Shown: positions 43,713-53,693, counted from the first letter of the stretch. The stretch is DNA of 64,000 bases from Microbacterium maritypicum MF109 (GCF_000455825.1 NZ_ATAO01000157.1:20031-84030); one strand, 5' to 3'. Notes: generated by a model not told the origin, from the sequence alone. A program made the numbers and translations.

Positions 43713-46454
43713 GTGGCTGGTAAACCACGCGTACACGAGATCGCCGCCGAACTCGGCGTCGACAGCAAGATCGCACTTGCGAAGCTCAAGGAACTCGGCG
43801 AGTTCGTGAAGAGCCCGTCCTCGACCATCGAACCGCCCGTTGCGCGCAAGCTGCGCGCGGCGATCGAGGCCGATGGCTCGCTCAAGGGCTCCGCTGACGC
43901 CGCTCCCGCGGCGAAGCCCGCGGCTGCGAAGCCTGCAGCTGCGAAGCCCGGTGCCAAGCCGGCACCGACCCCGGGCCCCAAGCCCGGTCCGAAGCCTGCC
44001 CCGGAAGCTCCGGCCCCCGCACCCGCTGCGCCGGCTCCCGCCCCTGCCCCTGCGGCAGAGGCTCCCGCCGCATCCGATGCGGCGAAGCCGGCCGAGAGCG
44101 GCGCGCCGACTCCCGGTGCTCCGCGTCCGGGTAACAACCCCTTCTCGTCGGCGCAGGGCATGGGCCAGCGTCCGGCCGGTCCGCGTCCGGGTAACAACCC
44201 GTTCGCGTCGGCTCAGGGCATGGGCCAGCGTCCGACGCCGGGCAACATCCCGCGTCCGCAGGCTCCGCGTCCCGGCGCACCCCGTCCGGGTGCCCCTCGT
44301 CCCGGCTCGCCTCGTCCCGGTGCACCGCGCGGTGGCCAGGGCGGTCGTCCCGGTGCTCCGTTCCAGCAGCGTCCCGGCGGCCCCGGTCGTCCCGGCGGTG
44401 CCGGCGGACCCGGCGGTGCCGGCGGTCCTGGAGCACGCCCCGGCGGCGGCGGTTTCGCCGGTCGTCCCGGTGGCGGTGGCGGTCGCGGCCGTGGTCCCGG
44501 CGGTGGTACCGCAGGTGCCTTCGGCAAGGGCGGCGGCAAGAGCAAGCAGCGCAAGTCGCGGCGGGCGAAGCGGCAAGAGTTCGAGATGCGGAGTGCTCCG
44601 GTCGTCGGTGGCGTCAACGTCACCCGCGGCAACGGAGAGATCATCCGCATGCGCCGCGGTGCATCGATCGCGGACTTCGCCGACAAGATCGAGACGCTGA
44701 CCGGCTACACGGTCCAGCCCGGAACCCTCGTCACCATCCTCTTCAACCTGGGTGAGATGGCCACGGCCACCGAGTCCCTCGATGAGGCGACGTTCGAGGT
44801 CCTGGGTGCTGAGCTCGGCTACAAGATCCAGATGGTCTCGCCCGAGGACGAGGACAAGGAGCTCCTCGAGGGCTTCGGTCTCGACCTGGAGGCCGAGCTG
44901 GAGGCCGAGAGCGAAGACGACCTCGAGATCCGTCCGCCGGTGGTCACCGTCATGGGTCACGTCGACCACGGTAAGACGCGACTGCTCGACGCGATCCGTC
45001 AGACCAATGTGATCGAGGGTGAAGCCGGTGGCATCACCCAGCACATCGGTGCCTACCAGGTGTGGACCGAGCACGAGGGCATCGAGCGCGCCATCACGTT
45101 CATCGACACCCCGGGTCACGAGGCGTTCACCGCCATGCGTGCTCGTGGTGCGCAGGTCACCGACCTCGCGATCCTCGTGGTCGCGGCCGACGACGGCATC
45201 ATGCCGCAGACGGTCGAGGCGCTGAACCACGCCCAGGCGGCGAACGTGCCGATCGTGGTCGCGGTGAACAAGGTCGACAAGCCCGACGCCAACCCTTCGA
45301 AGGTGCGTCAGCAGCTGACCGAGTACGGGCTGGTCGCCGAGGAGTTCGGTGGAGACGTCATGTTCGTCGACGTCTCGGCTCGTGCGGGCACCGGCATCCA
45401 GGAACTCCTGGACGCCGTGCTGCTCACCGCCGACGCCGGTCTCGACCTGACCGCCAACCCGAACAAGGCCGCTCGTGGTGTCGCCATCGAGGCGAAGCTC
45501 GACAAGGGCCGCGGTTCGGTCGCCACGGTGCTCATCCAGTCCGGAACGCTCCGGATCGGTGATGCGATCGTCGCGGGCACGGCGTACGGCCGTGTGCGTG
45601 CGATGGCGGACGAGAACGGCGAGCAGGTCCTCGAGGCCTTCCCGTCGCGTCCGGTGCAGGTGCAGGGTCTGAACTCCGTGCCGCGTGCCGGCGACGTCTT
45701 CATCGTCACCGAGGAAGACCGCATGGCCCGCCAGATCGCTGAGAAGCGTGAAGCGGTCGAGCGCAACGCCCAGCTGGCCAAGGCCCGCAAGCGCATCTCG
45801 CTCGAGGACTTCACCCGTGCGCTCGAAGAGGGCAAGGTCGAGTCGCTCAACCTCATCATCAAGGGTGACGTCTCCGGTGCCGTCGAGGCACTCGAGGAGT
45901 CGCTCCTCAAGATCGAGGTCGACGACTCGGTGCAGCTGCGCATCATCCACCGCGGTGTGGGTGCCATCACCGAGTCCGACGTGAACCTGGCGACGATCGA
46001 CAACGCGATCATCGTGGGCTTCAACGTCCGTCCCGACACGAAGGCGCGTGAGCGTGCCGCCCGTGAAGGCGTGGACATCCGTTTCTACTCCGTCATCTAC
46101 AACGCGATCGACGAGATCGAGAGCTCGCTCAAGGGCATGCTCAAGCCGGAGTACGAAGAGGTCCAGTCGGGTGTCGCCGAGATCCGCGAGGTGTTCCGCT
46201 CCTCGAAGTTCGGCAACATCGCCGGTGTCATCGTGCGGTCGGGAACGATCACGCGAAACGCCAAGGCTCGCGTCATCCGCGACGGTGTCGTGCTGGCCGA
46301 TGGTCTCGCCATCGAGTCGCTGCGTCGCTTCAAGGACGATGTCACCGAGGTCCGCACGGACTACGAGGCCGGTATCGGCCTCGGCAAGTACAACGACATC
46401 CAGATCGGCGATGAGATCGAGACGACCGAGCTCGTCGAGAAGCCTCGCGGCTGA
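43713..46454 (+). CDS. infB: translation initiation factor IF-2
   Basis: Delivers initiator tRNA to the ribosome. The 913-residue protein has the N-terminal IF2 domain ([21 protein letters not shown]), a long flexible Ala/Pro/Gly linker (about 55-290) with two near-identical [17 protein letters not shown] units and runs of RPGAPRPG, then the GTPase domain with GHVDHGKT (about 413), [16 protein letters not shown] and NKVDKPDA, and the C-terminal domains ending [21 protein letters not shown] at 43713 follows CAGGAGAATT. The GC-rich linker is the cause of several long shadow frames on both strands. Confidence 0.97.
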   Translation: MAGKPRVHEIAAELGVDSKIALAKLKELGEFVKSPSSTIEPPVARKLRAAIEADGSLKGSADAAPAAKPAAAKPAAAKPGAKPAPTPGPKPGPKPAPEAPAPAPAAPAPAPAPAAEAPAASDAAKPAESGAPTPGAPRPGNNPFSSAQGMGQRPAGPRPGNNPFASAQGMGQRPTPGNIPRPQAPRPGAPRPGAPRPGSPRPGAPRGGQGGRPGAPFQQRPGGPGRPGGAGGPGGAGGPGARPGGGGFAGRPGGGGGRGRGPGGGTAGAFGKGGGKSKQRKSRRAKRQEFEMRSAPVVGGVNVTRGNGEIIRMRRGASIADFADKIETLTGYTVQPGTLVTILFNLGEMATATESLDEATFEVLGAELGYKIQMVSPEDEDKELLEGFGLDLEAELEAESEDDLEIRPPVVTVMGHVDHGKTRLLDAIRQTNVIEGEAGGITQHIGAYQVWTEHEGIERAITFIDTPGHEAFTAMRARGAQVTDLAILVVAADDGIMPQTVEALNHAQAANVPIVVAVNKVDKPDANPSKVRQQLTEYGLVAEEFGGDVMFVDVSARAGTGIQELLDAVLLTADAGLDLTANPNKAARGVAIEAKLDKGRGSVATVLIQSGTLRIGDAIVAGTAYGRVRAMADENGEQVLEAFPSRPVQVQGLNSVPRAGDVFIVTEEDRMARQIAEKREAVERNAQLAKARKRISLEDFTRALEEGKVESLNLIIKGDVSGAVEALEESLLKIEVDDSVQLRIIHRGVGAITESDVNLATIDNAIIVGFNVRPDTKARERAAREGVDIRFYSVIYNAIDEIESSLKGMLKPEYEEVQSGVAEIREVFRSSKFGNIAGVIVRSGTITRNAKARVIRDGVVLADGLAIESLRRFKDDVTEVRTDYEAGIGLGKYNDIQIGDEIETTELVEKPRG

Positions 46455-46548
46455 TCACTTCGAAACACCTTCGGGCGTCTCCCTCTCCTGCTCCTTCCGA
46501 GCACGGAGACGGGGGACGCCCTGAGGGTTCCTGGACAGGGAGAGAACA

Positions 46549-46974
46549 ATGGCAGGCGAAAGACAGGCCCGTCTCGCGGATCGGATCCGCGTGATCCTCG
46601 CCGAACGGCTGGAGAAGGGGCTGCGAGACCCGCGCCTCGGCTTCGTCACCATCACGGATGTCCGCGTGAGCGGCGACCTTCAGCATGCATCGGTGTTCTA
46701 CACGGTGCTGGGGACCGAGGAGGAGCGCATCTCCAGTGGTGCGGCGCTCACCTCGGCGACCGGAATGCTGCGTAGCGAGGTCGGACGGCAGCTGAGCACT
46801 CGACTGGTTCCGACGCTCGAGTTCATCCCCGACGCGCTTCCGGAGAACGCCGACCACATCGGGGCGCTGCTCCGTGAGGCGCAGCAGCGTGATGCCGACG
46901 TCGCCAAGCTCGCCTCGTCGGCATCCCATGCCGGTGACGCGGATCCCTACCGTACGGACGACGACGCGGAGTGA
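46549..46974 (+). CDS. rbfA: ribosome-binding factor A
   Basis: A 30S maturation factor acting on the 16S helix 1 region. The 141-residue protein has the KH-like fold with RQARLADRIRVILAERLEKGLRDPRLGFVTITDVRVSGDLQHASVFYTVLG and LVPTLEFIPDALPENADHIGALLREA. The C-terminal 25 residues are acidic and disordered. A 94-bp gap after infB contains a hairpin-forming stretch. GGGAGAGAACA precedes the ATG. Confidence 0.95.
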   Translation: MAGERQARLADRIRVILAERLEKGLRDPRLGFVTITDVRVSGDLQHASVFYTVLGTEEERISSGAALTSATGMLRSEVGRQLSTRLVPTLEFIPDALPENADHIGALLREAQQRDADVAKLASSASHAGDADPYRTDDDAE

Positions 46975-46985
46975 GCGCCGTTTGA

Positions 46986-46991
46986 TACGCT
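46986..46991 (+). promoter_or_regulatory. -10 box TACGCT after rbfA
   Basis: TACGCT lies in the spacer before the regulator gene and ends 3 bp before a perfect 11-bp hairpin (46994-47004 with 47010-47020). Confidence 0.4.
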
Positions 46992-47136
46992 CGGCTTCGC
47001 GGGACCGGCTCCCGCGAAGCTGAGGGGGAACGGCATCGAGGGTACGGGCACGTCTGGGGGGCCGTTCATCGCGCCCGCCGCCGTCGGTCTCCTCCTGGAA
47101 GAACTGCTCGCGCAGGATCTCGGCTGTGCTCCACAT

Positions 47137-49215
47137 GTGCTCGCCCGGTTGGCCGGCGATCTGGATGCCGACGCTGCCACGATCCGCGCGGTCGTCGAGC
47201 GGTTGACTCCGCACCAACGCCATGGGCTCCGACCGTTGCCGTCGCCGTTGCCCCTGGTCGCGGCGATCTCACGCAGGTTCGAGGGACTGCTGCTCGACGA
47301 GCGGGATCGTCAGCTCCTCCTCGCGCTCGCGGTCTGCTTGGACGATTCGTTGGGTCCGCTCCTGGAGTTCGACGGGCGCACGGCGACCGAGATCGCCGCT
47401 GCCGCCGTCGGCGATCACGTGACCCTGCACGCCGGCCGCGTGCGTTTCGTCGACGCCCGACTCTCGATCTGGGTGCGGGCGACGACCTGCACTGCCGGGA
47501 CCGCGCTGGTCCATGAGCGTCTGAGCGCGGTCTTCCTCGATCGTGGTGACCCGATGAGCGCGGACTGGCACCGGGCTCGGGCATCTCTCGAGCGCGACCC
47601 GTCGACCGCACGGGAGCTCACCCTCATCGCGCGGCAGCTGAGCGAAGCCGGACATCCGGAGCGTGCACTGATGCTGGCGCGTGAGGCGGCAGAACATGCA
47701 GTCGGCGAGGATCAGGACGAGGCGCGGCTCGTGGCCGGGGCGTCGGCGGTCGGTGCCGGGTTCGCGGTGGAGGCCGCCGCCTGGTTGGGGACGCTGTATC
47801 CGCACAGCGGTGAACGACACAGGTGGGCGGGGCTCGGGGCTCTGATCGTGGCGCAGACCTTCGTGCAGGGGGCTGTTCCCGGGATCGATCCGACCACCGT
47901 GCGGCCGGGATCCGCCGACGAGAGCGATTGGCGTCATTGGACCAGAGCAGCCGCTCTCGCCGCCATCCTCTGCGCCGAGCGAGGAGACCGGCGGGGGATG
48001 CGCCTGTGGCTCGATGCCCTCCGGGACGGTGCCGTGCGGATCGGTGCCGAGCAGGAGCTGAGGGATCCGGTCGTCGCGCTGGGGTGGCTCATGGCCGGAG
48101 ATCGCGATGCCGACATGGTGACGGAGTCGAGCTCGGTGAGCGGGGGGATGCTCCGAACTCTGCGCGCCGCGGTCGAGGGAGACATCGATCTGGGGCTGCG
48201 TCTGCTCGTCGTCGATGAATCGACGCCGTCCGGCGGTCCTGATCCTTTCGTGCCGGGCTACGAGCACAGCCCGGTCGTCCATGCGTATCGGTCGGTCGTC
48301 GAGGTCCTCCTGCTCGCGTGGCGAGGTGACATCGGTATCGCGCGGGACAGGCTGATCCAGGCGGCGCTCACCCTTCCCATCGCGCTGCCCCTCGCCGGGC
48401 TCGGAGTCGTCCTCGCCCGACGCCTCGATCTGGCGGTGCACGGCGAACTCGGCCCGTTCGCCCGGTCGCTCACGCTCACCCTTCCGCCTGGCGCGAAGAT
48501 GGATCTGCTCGTGGACCGTGGTGTCCGGTCCTTCCTCACCGGCTCCTTCGACGATGCCGCAGCCACGGTCCGGCTCTGGTCCGATCTCGGCGCCCCGCAG
48601 ACGACGATGACCGTGCCGGGTCTGGACGAGCTTGCCTCGCCTTCTCCCGGTGTCCCGTTGGCGGCCGCGTCTCTCGAGCCTCCGGAGATCGCGCTGGCGC
48701 AGCAGCTGCGGACACGCATCGCGACGGCGGCGGACGGGCGATGGCGTGCGGACGGCGACGAGGTCGCGGAGATCGCGCGAACGTTGCGTTCGCCGTTCGA
48801 GCGGGCGCGCGTGGAGATGATGCTCGGAAGCCGGCATGCGATCCGCGACGATCACTCGGCCGCGAGGATCCATCTGCAGTATGCCGAACGACTGTTCGAG
48901 CTCTCCGGCGCGACGGCATGGGCGAAGTCGGTGCGCGGGAGGCTGGACCGACTCGAGGCCAGAGAGGGGAGCATCGTCCCGGCGATGGGCCTGCTCTCGG
49001 CATGCCGTGCCGCCTGGTCGCTCCGGCTCACCGCCCGGGAGCTGGAAGTGGCGATGCGCGCGGTCCGAGGTGCAGCGAACCGTGAGATCGGCGAGGAGCT
49101 GAACGTTTCGGTCCGCACCGTGGAAGTCCACCTCGGCCGGATCTTCACCAAGCTCGACGTGCGGAGCCGCGTCGAGCTGACGGTACTTGCACATCGCACG
49201 GATCAACACGTCTGA
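47137..49215 (+). CDS. LuxR-type helix-turn-helix regulator with large N-terminal region
   Basis: A 692-residue protein from the first usual start codon (GTG at 47137). The C-terminal LuxR HTH is clear: LTARELEVAMRAVRGAANREIGEELNVSVRTVEVHLGRIFTKLDVRSRVELTVLA. The N-terminal 600 residues form Ala/Leu-rich helical repeats like the C-terminal part of MalT/LAL regulators, but no P-loop is present, so the ATPase part is missing or never existed. Protein-like coding continues upstream to about 47035 (LLLEELLAQDLG...) without ATG, GTG or TTG; ATC at 47035 has GAGGGGG 6 nt before it. The true start needs homologue alignment. The ligand is unknown. Confidence 0.85.
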   Translation: MLARLAGDLDADAATIRAVVERLTPHQRHGLRPLPSPLPLVAAISRRFEGLLLDERDRQLLLALAVCLDDSLGPLLEFDGRTATEIAAAAVGDHVTLHAGRVRFVDARLSIWVRATTCTAGTALVHERLSAVFLDRGDPMSADWHRARASLERDPSTARELTLIARQLSEAGHPERALMLAREAAEHAVGEDQDEARLVAGASAVGAGFAVEAAAWLGTLYPHSGERHRWAGLGALIVAQTFVQGAVPGIDPTTVRPGSADESDWRHWTRAAALAAILCAERGDRRGMRLWLDALRDGAVRIGAEQELRDPVVALGWLMAGDRDADMVTESSSVSGGMLRTLRAAVEGDIDLGLRLLVVDESTPSGGPDPFVPGYEHSPVVHAYRSVVEVLLLAWRGDIGIARDRLIQAALTLPIALPLAGLGVVLARRLDLAVHGELGPFARSLTLTLPPGAKMDLLVDRGVRSFLTGSFDDAAATVRLWSDLGAPQTTMTVPGLDELASPSPGVPLAAASLEPPEIALAQQLRTRIATAADGRWRADGDEVAEIARTLRSPFERARVEMMLGSRHAIRDDHSAARIHLQYAERLFELSGATAWAKSVRGRLDRLEAREGSIVPAMGLLSACRAAWSLRLTARELEVAMRAVRGAANREIGEELNVSVRTVEVHLGRIFTKLDVRSRVELTVLAHRTDQHV

Positions 49216-49254
49216 GTCGTCATCGTCCGTGATCCGCCGTCGCGCGCGGCGCCG

Positions 49255-50151
49255 TCAGAGGGGCAGGAACAGGGTGGCCCCGTCGGCTTCGGCGAGCCCG
49301 TCGGCGATCAGCGAGTCGATCGCTCGGTCGCGCTGTCCGGTGTCGGGCCAATCCGGGAGGACGGCATCGAGCGGGACGGCCTCCGGATCCCGGCTCCGCA
49401 GCAGGCGCAGCACCGCGCCGCGTGCTTGCCGATCGGACCCTTCATAGGCGGCCTGGCGTCGGCGTCCGTCTCCCGTGTCCGGCCTGCCCGCTGCCAGCCA
49501 TGCGCAACTCCCGGCGAGAGGGCAGAGCGGGCACCGGGGTGCCCGTGACGTGCAGACCGTGGCGCCGAGCTCCATCGCCGCCGCGTTGAACACGGCCGCC
49601 TCCGCGACATCCTCCGGCAGCAACGATGACATCAGGTCGAGGTCTCGGCGAGATGCCGCTCCCGGCTGCGCCCGGCCCTCGACGGCACGGGCGAGAACGC
49701 GCCGAGTGTTCGTATCGACCACGGGGTGCCGGTCGCCATAGGCGAACACGGCCACGGCGCGGGCGGTGTAGTCGCCGATGCCGGAGAGGGCCAGCAGCGC
49801 GTCCACGTCACGCGGAACGACTCCGCCATGACGATCCGTGATCTCGACGGCAGCGCGGTGCAGCCAGAGCGCGCGTCGGGGATACCCCAGGTTCGCCCAT
49901 TGCTGCACGACCTCCGCCGTCGACGCCATCGCCATCGTGGCAGGGGTCGGCCACCGATCCAGCCATGCCTCGAGATGCGGAATGACCCTCGTCACCGGGG
50001 TCTGCTGCAGCATGAATTCGCTCACGAGAACGCCCCAGGCGCCGAATTCGTTATGAAACGCAGACCGACGCCACGGCAGGTCGCGCGCTGTGAATCGATA
50101 CCATGCGGACAGGCGCGATCTCATCTCGGGACGGGCCTGTATATCGGGCAT
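49255..50151 (-). CDS. mutY: A/G-specific adenine DNA glycosylase
   Basis: Removes adenine opposite 8-oxoguanine. The 298-residue protein has VSEFMLQQTPVTRVIP (with the catalytic Glu), the helix-hairpin-helix LSGIGDYTARAVAVFA, the catalytic Asp in HPVVDTNTRRVLARAV, and the 4Fe-4S motif CTSRAPRCPLCPLAGSC. The C-terminal NUDIX-like domain is short (about 60-70 residues after the cluster), as in many actinobacterial MutY proteins. The start follows a TAGGCT box by 6 nt, leaderless. It converges with the regulator gene. Confidence 0.95.
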   Translation of the reverse strand: MPDIQARPEMRSRLSAWYRFTARDLPWRRSAFHNEFGAWGVLVSEFMLQQTPVTRVIPHLEAWLDRWPTPATMAMASTAEVVQQWANLGYPRRALWLHRAAVEITDRHGGVVPRDVDALLALSGIGDYTARAVAVFAYGDRHPVVDTNTRRVLARAVEGRAQPGAASRRDLDLMSSLLPEDVAEAAVFNAAAMELGATVCTSRAPRCPLCPLAGSCAWLAAGRPDTGDGRRRQAAYEGSDRQARGAVLRLLRSRDPEAVPLDAVLPDWPDTGQRDRAIDSLIADGLAEADGATLFLPL

Positions 50152-50157
50152 CCATCC

Positions 50158-50163
50158 AGCCTA
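50158..50163 (-). promoter_or_regulatory. -10 box TAGGCT of leaderless mutY
   Basis: TAGGCT (minus strand) ends 6 nt before the ATG at 50151. Confidence 0.65.
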
Positions 50164-50206
50164 CGTGAGCTGCGAGACGAGCCCGGGACCGGAGACAGGG
50201 GCATCC

Positions 50207-50866
50207 ATGATCAACACACGTACGAGCGCGCTCATCTTCGTGACGGCCTTGGCCGTCACGAGCCTGGTCGGGTGCACGGGAACGTCGGCACCCGCTTCGA
50301 CGCCCAGCGGCGGATCCACGCCGAGCGGAACGACGTCGACCCCACCGACGCCGACACCGACAGCGGAGCCTCGGATCGAGGATCCGGCTGACCCCGGAAC
50401 CTGGATCATCCACGAGGCGGGCGTCGGACCGATCGACGTCGGGGGCGACTTCACCTCGACGCTTGCCGGCCTCACCGGCTCCTGGACCAACGACACCGCG
50501 AACTGTTCGTGGTCGGCGTGGTGGATGGCAGCCGACTCCGCCTACGGTATCTCCTTCGTCCGCGGGACGGAGAGCGAGACGGCGCCCATCCGCGAGATCT
50601 CCGTCTACTCCGCGGCCGAAACTCCCGCCGTGGTCCCTGGACCGGTGACGGAGGACGGCCTCGGTATCGGAGCGACCAAGGCCGAGGTGCTCGCTGCGTA
50701 TCCTGACGCGCAGGAGGGGGTGTCGACGATGGGGAGCGACACCTGGCTCATGCTTCCGAGCGCGACCGACGCCCACGTCTTCTTCGCGTTCCGCGAGAAC
50801 AGCGACACCGCATGGGACGTCACGGTGACGACCGGCGCCGAACCCTCGTACGAGGTCTGCGGCTGA
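50207..50866 (+). CDS. secreted lipoprotein of unknown function
   Basis: A 219-residue exported protein with a lipobox (TSLVGC; Cys about residue 23) followed by a Ser/Thr/Pro-rich linker (about 24-55) and a globular domain with IDVGGDFTSTLAGLTGSW, GIGATKAEVLAAYPDAQEG and a final AWDVTVTTG. The GATKAEVLAAYP part resembles repeats in small actinobacterial lipoproteins, with no known ligand. ATG at 50207 with GGAGACAGG upstream. It lies between divergent mutY and truB. Confidence 0.75.
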   Translation: MINTRTSALIFVTALAVTSLVGCTGTSAPASTPSGGSTPSGTTSTPPTPTPTAEPRIEDPADPGTWIIHEAGVGPIDVGGDFTSTLAGLTGSWTNDTANCSWSAWWMAADSAYGISFVRGTESETAPIREISVYSAAETPAVVPGPVTEDGLGIGATKAEVLAAYPDAQEGVSTMGSDTWLMLPSATDAHVFFAFRENSDTAWDVTVTTGAEPSYEVCG

Positions 50867-50897
50867 CCCCCGGGCCGGTGCACGGCGTCGCTCTCGG

Positions 50898-50903
50898 TAG
50901 GCT
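50898..50903 (+). promoter_or_regulatory. -10 box TAGGCT of leaderless truB
   Basis: TAGGCT, six G residues, then the ATG at 50910. Confidence 0.65.
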
Positions 50904-50909
50904 GGGGGG

Positions 50910-51803
50910 ATGGTCTCGCCCGGCATCCTTCTCGTCGACAAGCCCGCAGGGCTGACCAGCCACGACGTCGTCGCCCGCACGCGACGAGCGTTCGGCACCC
51001 GCAAGGTGGGGCACGCCGGAACGCTCGACCCGATGGCGACCGGTCTGCTGGTCATCGGCATCGAGGGAGCGACCAGGCTCCTGACGTACGTCGTGGGGGC
51101 TGACAAGACCTACGCGGCGACGATCCGGCTCGGACAGACGACGGGCACGGACGATGCGGACGGCGAGATCCTCACGACGGCGGCTCCCGAGGCATGGGAG
51201 TCCGTCAGCGATGAAGCGGTCTCCGCCGGAATCGCGAGGCTCACGGGCGAGATCTCCCAGGTCCCCAGCGCTGTCTCCGCCATCAAGGTGGACGGTCGCC
51301 GCGCGTACGAGCGTGTGCGTGCCGGTGAAGAGGTCGTGCTCGCAGCGCGCGACGTGGTCGTCTCGCGGTTCGATCTGCTCGGCCGTCGCGAGGGCGACGG
51401 GTACATCGATCTCGACGTCGTGGTCGACTGTTCATCCGGAACGTACATCCGTTCGCTCGCCCGCGACCTCGGCTCCGCTCTCGGCGTCGGCGGTCACCTC
51501 ACCGCGCTGCGACGTACTCGTGTCGGGCCGTTCGATGTGACGGATGCCGTCGGCATCGAAGCGCTCGAGGGTGCACCGACCCTGACCCCCGGTGAGGCTG
51601 CAGGACGCCTTCTCCCGGTCCTTGCGATGTCGGTCGATGACGCGCGGGACCTCCGCCACGGCAAGCGTCTCGCAGGGCAGGCCGTCCGTCTCGAGAGCCG
51701 CCTCGGCGCAGCGATCGACGAGGACGGGGTTCTGATCGGGATCGTCGAGAGGCGCGGCGCAGACCTCAAGAGCGCCATGAACATGCCGGAGGGCGACCGA
51801 TGA
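50910..51803 (+). CDS. truB: tRNA pseudouridine(55) synthase
   Basis: Converts U55 to pseudouridine in the tRNA T-loop. The 297-residue protein has DKPAGLTSHDVVARTR at about residue 9, the catalytic Asp in RKVGHAGTLDPMATGLLV at about 40, DKTYAATIRLGQTTGTDDADG, and DLDVVVDCSSGTYIRSLARDLG. A PUA-like C-terminal part follows. truB normally follows rbfA; here a regulator, mutY and a lipoprotein gene separate them. Its TGA overlaps the next ATG (ATGA). Confidence 0.97.
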   Translation: MVSPGILLVDKPAGLTSHDVVARTRRAFGTRKVGHAGTLDPMATGLLVIGIEGATRLLTYVVGADKTYAATIRLGQTTGTDDADGEILTTAAPEAWESVSDEAVSAGIARLTGEISQVPSAVSAIKVDGRRAYERVRAGEEVVLAARDVVVSRFDLLGRREGDGYIDLDVVVDCSSGTYIRSLARDLGSALGVGGHLTALRRTRVGPFDVTDAVGIEALEGAPTLTPGEAAGRLLPVLAMSVDDARDLRHGKRLAGQAVRLESRLGAAIDEDGVLIGIVERRGADLKSAMNMPEGDR

Positions 51804-52168
51804 TCCTGTGGTTCACGATCGCGCAGATCGTCGTCGCGGTCGCCGCGGGCGTGTTCTGTCTCGTCGCGGGGCTGATCGGCAGGCGACCGAGTGACTTCAG
51901 CGTCGGTGCTCTGGCCCTCGTCGAGGCGCTGCTCGTCGTCCAGGTGATCGTCGCCATCATCGCGCCCTTCTCAGGAAACCCGCCGACCGGAGACCTGCTC
52001 GAGTACTGGGTCTACCTGGTCTCCGCCGTGCTCCTGCCCGTCGGCGCGGTGCTGTGGGCGCTCATGGAACGCAGCCGCTGGAGCACCGTGATCCTGGGCG
52101 TCGCCGCACTCGCGATCGCGATCATGCTCTGGCGGATGCAGGTCATCTGGGCCGTCCAGCTCGCGTGA
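51800..52168 (+). CDS. small membrane protein
   Basis: A 122-residue protein with four hydrophobic helices and almost no loops (start MILWFTIAQIVVAVAAG). Its ATG overlaps the truB stop, so it is translated in the same operon. No family was recognised, and no charged membrane residue suggests transport. The role is unknown. Confidence 0.65.
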   Translation: MILWFTIAQIVVAVAAGVFCLVAGLIGRRPSDFSVGALALVEALLVVQVIVAIIAPFSGNPPTGDLLEYWVYLVSAVLLPVGAVLWALMERSRWSTVILGVAALAIAIMLWRMQVIWAVQLA

Positions 52169-52225
52169 GGCGAGAGGCTTGCGCGGAGACCGGCCGTCTT
52201 CCGCGGCTCTAGGATGGAATGCGCT

Positions 52226-52663
52226 ATGAGCTCCACCGCCCCCTCCTCTCGGATGACCGGAATCGGTCGTGTCCTCGTGATCGTCTACGCCGTCATGGCG
52301 CTGGCCGCCACGGGACGCAGCTTCGTGCAGATCGTCCGTCGGTTCGACGAGGCGCCGCTCGCGTACTCGCTCTCCGCACTCGCCGCGCTCGTCTACATCC
52401 TGGCCACGCTCGCCCTCGTCCTGGCTCGTCGTCGCGGCTGGTACACCGTCGCCTGGATCGCGATCGTCTTCGAGCTCACCGGCGTGCTCGTCGTCGGGTT
52501 GCTGAGCATTCTGCTGCCCGAGCTGTTCCAGCATGAGACCGTGTGGTCGCTGTTCGGGCGGGGCTATCTGTTCATCCCGCTGGTCCTCCCGATCTTCGGC
52601 ATCTGGTGGCTGCGCACGCATCGCCCCGCCGAAGTCGCGCGCCCTGTCGAGGTCGACGCGTGA
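52226..52663 (+). CDS. small membrane protein overlapping ribF
   Basis: A 145-residue protein with four predicted helices (start MSSTAPSSRMTGIGRVLVIV) and a short polar tail ending EVARPVEVDA. A TAGGAT box at 52210-52215 could start transcription 4 nt before the ATG. Its TGA overlaps the ribF GTG (GTGA). It resembles small membrane proteins commonly placed before ribF in Microbacteriaceae; the function is not known. Confidence 0.65.
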   Translation: MSSTAPSSRMTGIGRVLVIVYAVMALAATGRSFVQIVRRFDEAPLAYSLSALAALVYILATLALVLARRRGWYTVAWIAIVFELTGVLVVGLLSILLPELFQHETVWSLFGRGYLFIPLVLPIFGIWWLRTHRPAEVARPVEVDA

Positions 52664-53610
52664 TCATCTTCCGAAGCCCGGATGAGGTGCCGGACGACTT
52701 CGGCCCGAGCGCGGTCGCCATCGGCAAGTTCGATGGGGTCCACGCCGGCCACCGCGCTGTGATCGCGCGCCTCGAGGAGGCGGCTGCTGCCACCGAGAGC
52801 CGATCGGTCGCGGTCACGTTCGATCGCAACCCGTTGGCCGTCATCCGCCCGGATCGCTGCCCCGAGAACGTCGTCACGGTCGACCGCAAGCTCGAGCTCC
52901 TCGGTGAGCTCGGGCTCGACGCGACGCTGGTGCTCACGTTCGACGAGGAACTCGCGGCCCGCAGCGCGGAGGATTTCGTCGTCGACATCCTCGTGGGAGC
53001 CCTCCAGGTGTCGACGGTCCTGGTCGGGCAGGACTTCCGGTTCGGGAACAGGGGAGCGGGGACGCCGGAGCTGCTGCGCGAACTCGGACCCCGCTACGGC
53101 TTCTCGGTCGAGGTCGTCGACGACGTCTACCTTCCGGGTTCTTCGCGGCGCGTGTCGTCGAGCTGGATCCGCGAACTGTTGATGGAGGGCGATGTCGCGA
53201 CAGCCGCGACCGTTCTCGGGCGGTACCCGGATGTGCGCGGCGAGGTCGTGCACGGGCTCAAGCGCGGGCGGGAGCTGGGCTTCCCCACCGCGAATCTCTC
53301 GACCATCGTCGATGCCTTCGTTCCGGCGGACGGCGTCTATGCCGGGTGGCTCGTCGACCACGACACCGGCATCCGGCACCCTTCGGCCATCTCGGTCGGG
53401 ACCAACCCCACGTTCGACGATGTCCTCGTGCGACAGGTCGAGGCCCACGTGCTGGGCGAGACCGGCCTCGACCTCTACGGGCACGACGTCACGGTCGAGT
53501 TCGTCGACAGACTGCGGGGCATGGTGGCCTTCGAGGGCATCGACAAGCTGATGGAGCAGATGGGTGCCGACGTGAACGATGCCGCACGGGCCCTCGGACT
53601 GACGTCGTAG
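52660..53610 (+). CDS. ribF: bifunctional riboflavin kinase / FAD synthetase
   Basis: Makes FMN and FAD. The 316-residue protein has the N-terminal FMN adenylyltransferase domain with AVAIGKFDGVHAGHRAV, LTFDEELAARSAEDFV, VLVGQDFRFGNRGAG and SSSWIRELL, then the C-terminal riboflavin kinase domain with VVHGLKRGRELGFPTANLS and VEFVDRLRGMVAFEGIDKLMEQM. GTG at 52660 overlaps the previous stop. A helicase gene follows after a 229-bp gap. Confidence 0.96.
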   Translation: MIIFRSPDEVPDDFGPSAVAIGKFDGVHAGHRAVIARLEEAAAATESRSVAVTFDRNPLAVIRPDRCPENVVTVDRKLELLGELGLDATLVLTFDEELAARSAEDFVVDILVGALQVSTVLVGQDFRFGNRGAGTPELLRELGPRYGFSVEVVDDVYLPGSSRRVSSSWIRELLMEGDVATAATVLGRYPDVRGEVVHGLKRGRELGFPTANLSTIVDAFVPADGVYAGWLVDHDTGIRHPSAISVGTNPTFDDVLVRQVEAHVLGETGLDLYGHDVTVEFVDRLRGMVAFEGIDKLMEQMGADVNDAARALGLTS

Positions 53611-53681
53611 CGCGCGACCCGTTCGGCGGTTCGAATGGGCGGCTCGGCGTGGGCGATCGCGTCCACGCGGGCACGATGACA

Positions 53682-53687
53682 TAGAAT
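53682..53687 (+). promoter_or_regulatory. -10 box TAGAAT of the helicase gene
   Basis: TAGAAT would start a leader of about 145 nt before the ATG at 53840. Confidence 0.5.
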
Positions 53688-53693
53688 GGACAT

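Noticed and set aside
43882..44700. Long open frames on both strands through the infB linker, some with repeat-rich products.
   Set aside because: They come from the GC-rich Pro/Gly/Ala linker; no start signal or family.
53590..53680. GGTTCGAATGGGC stretch resembling a tRNA T-loop.
   Set aside because: No acceptor stem or anticodon arm can be drawn around it.
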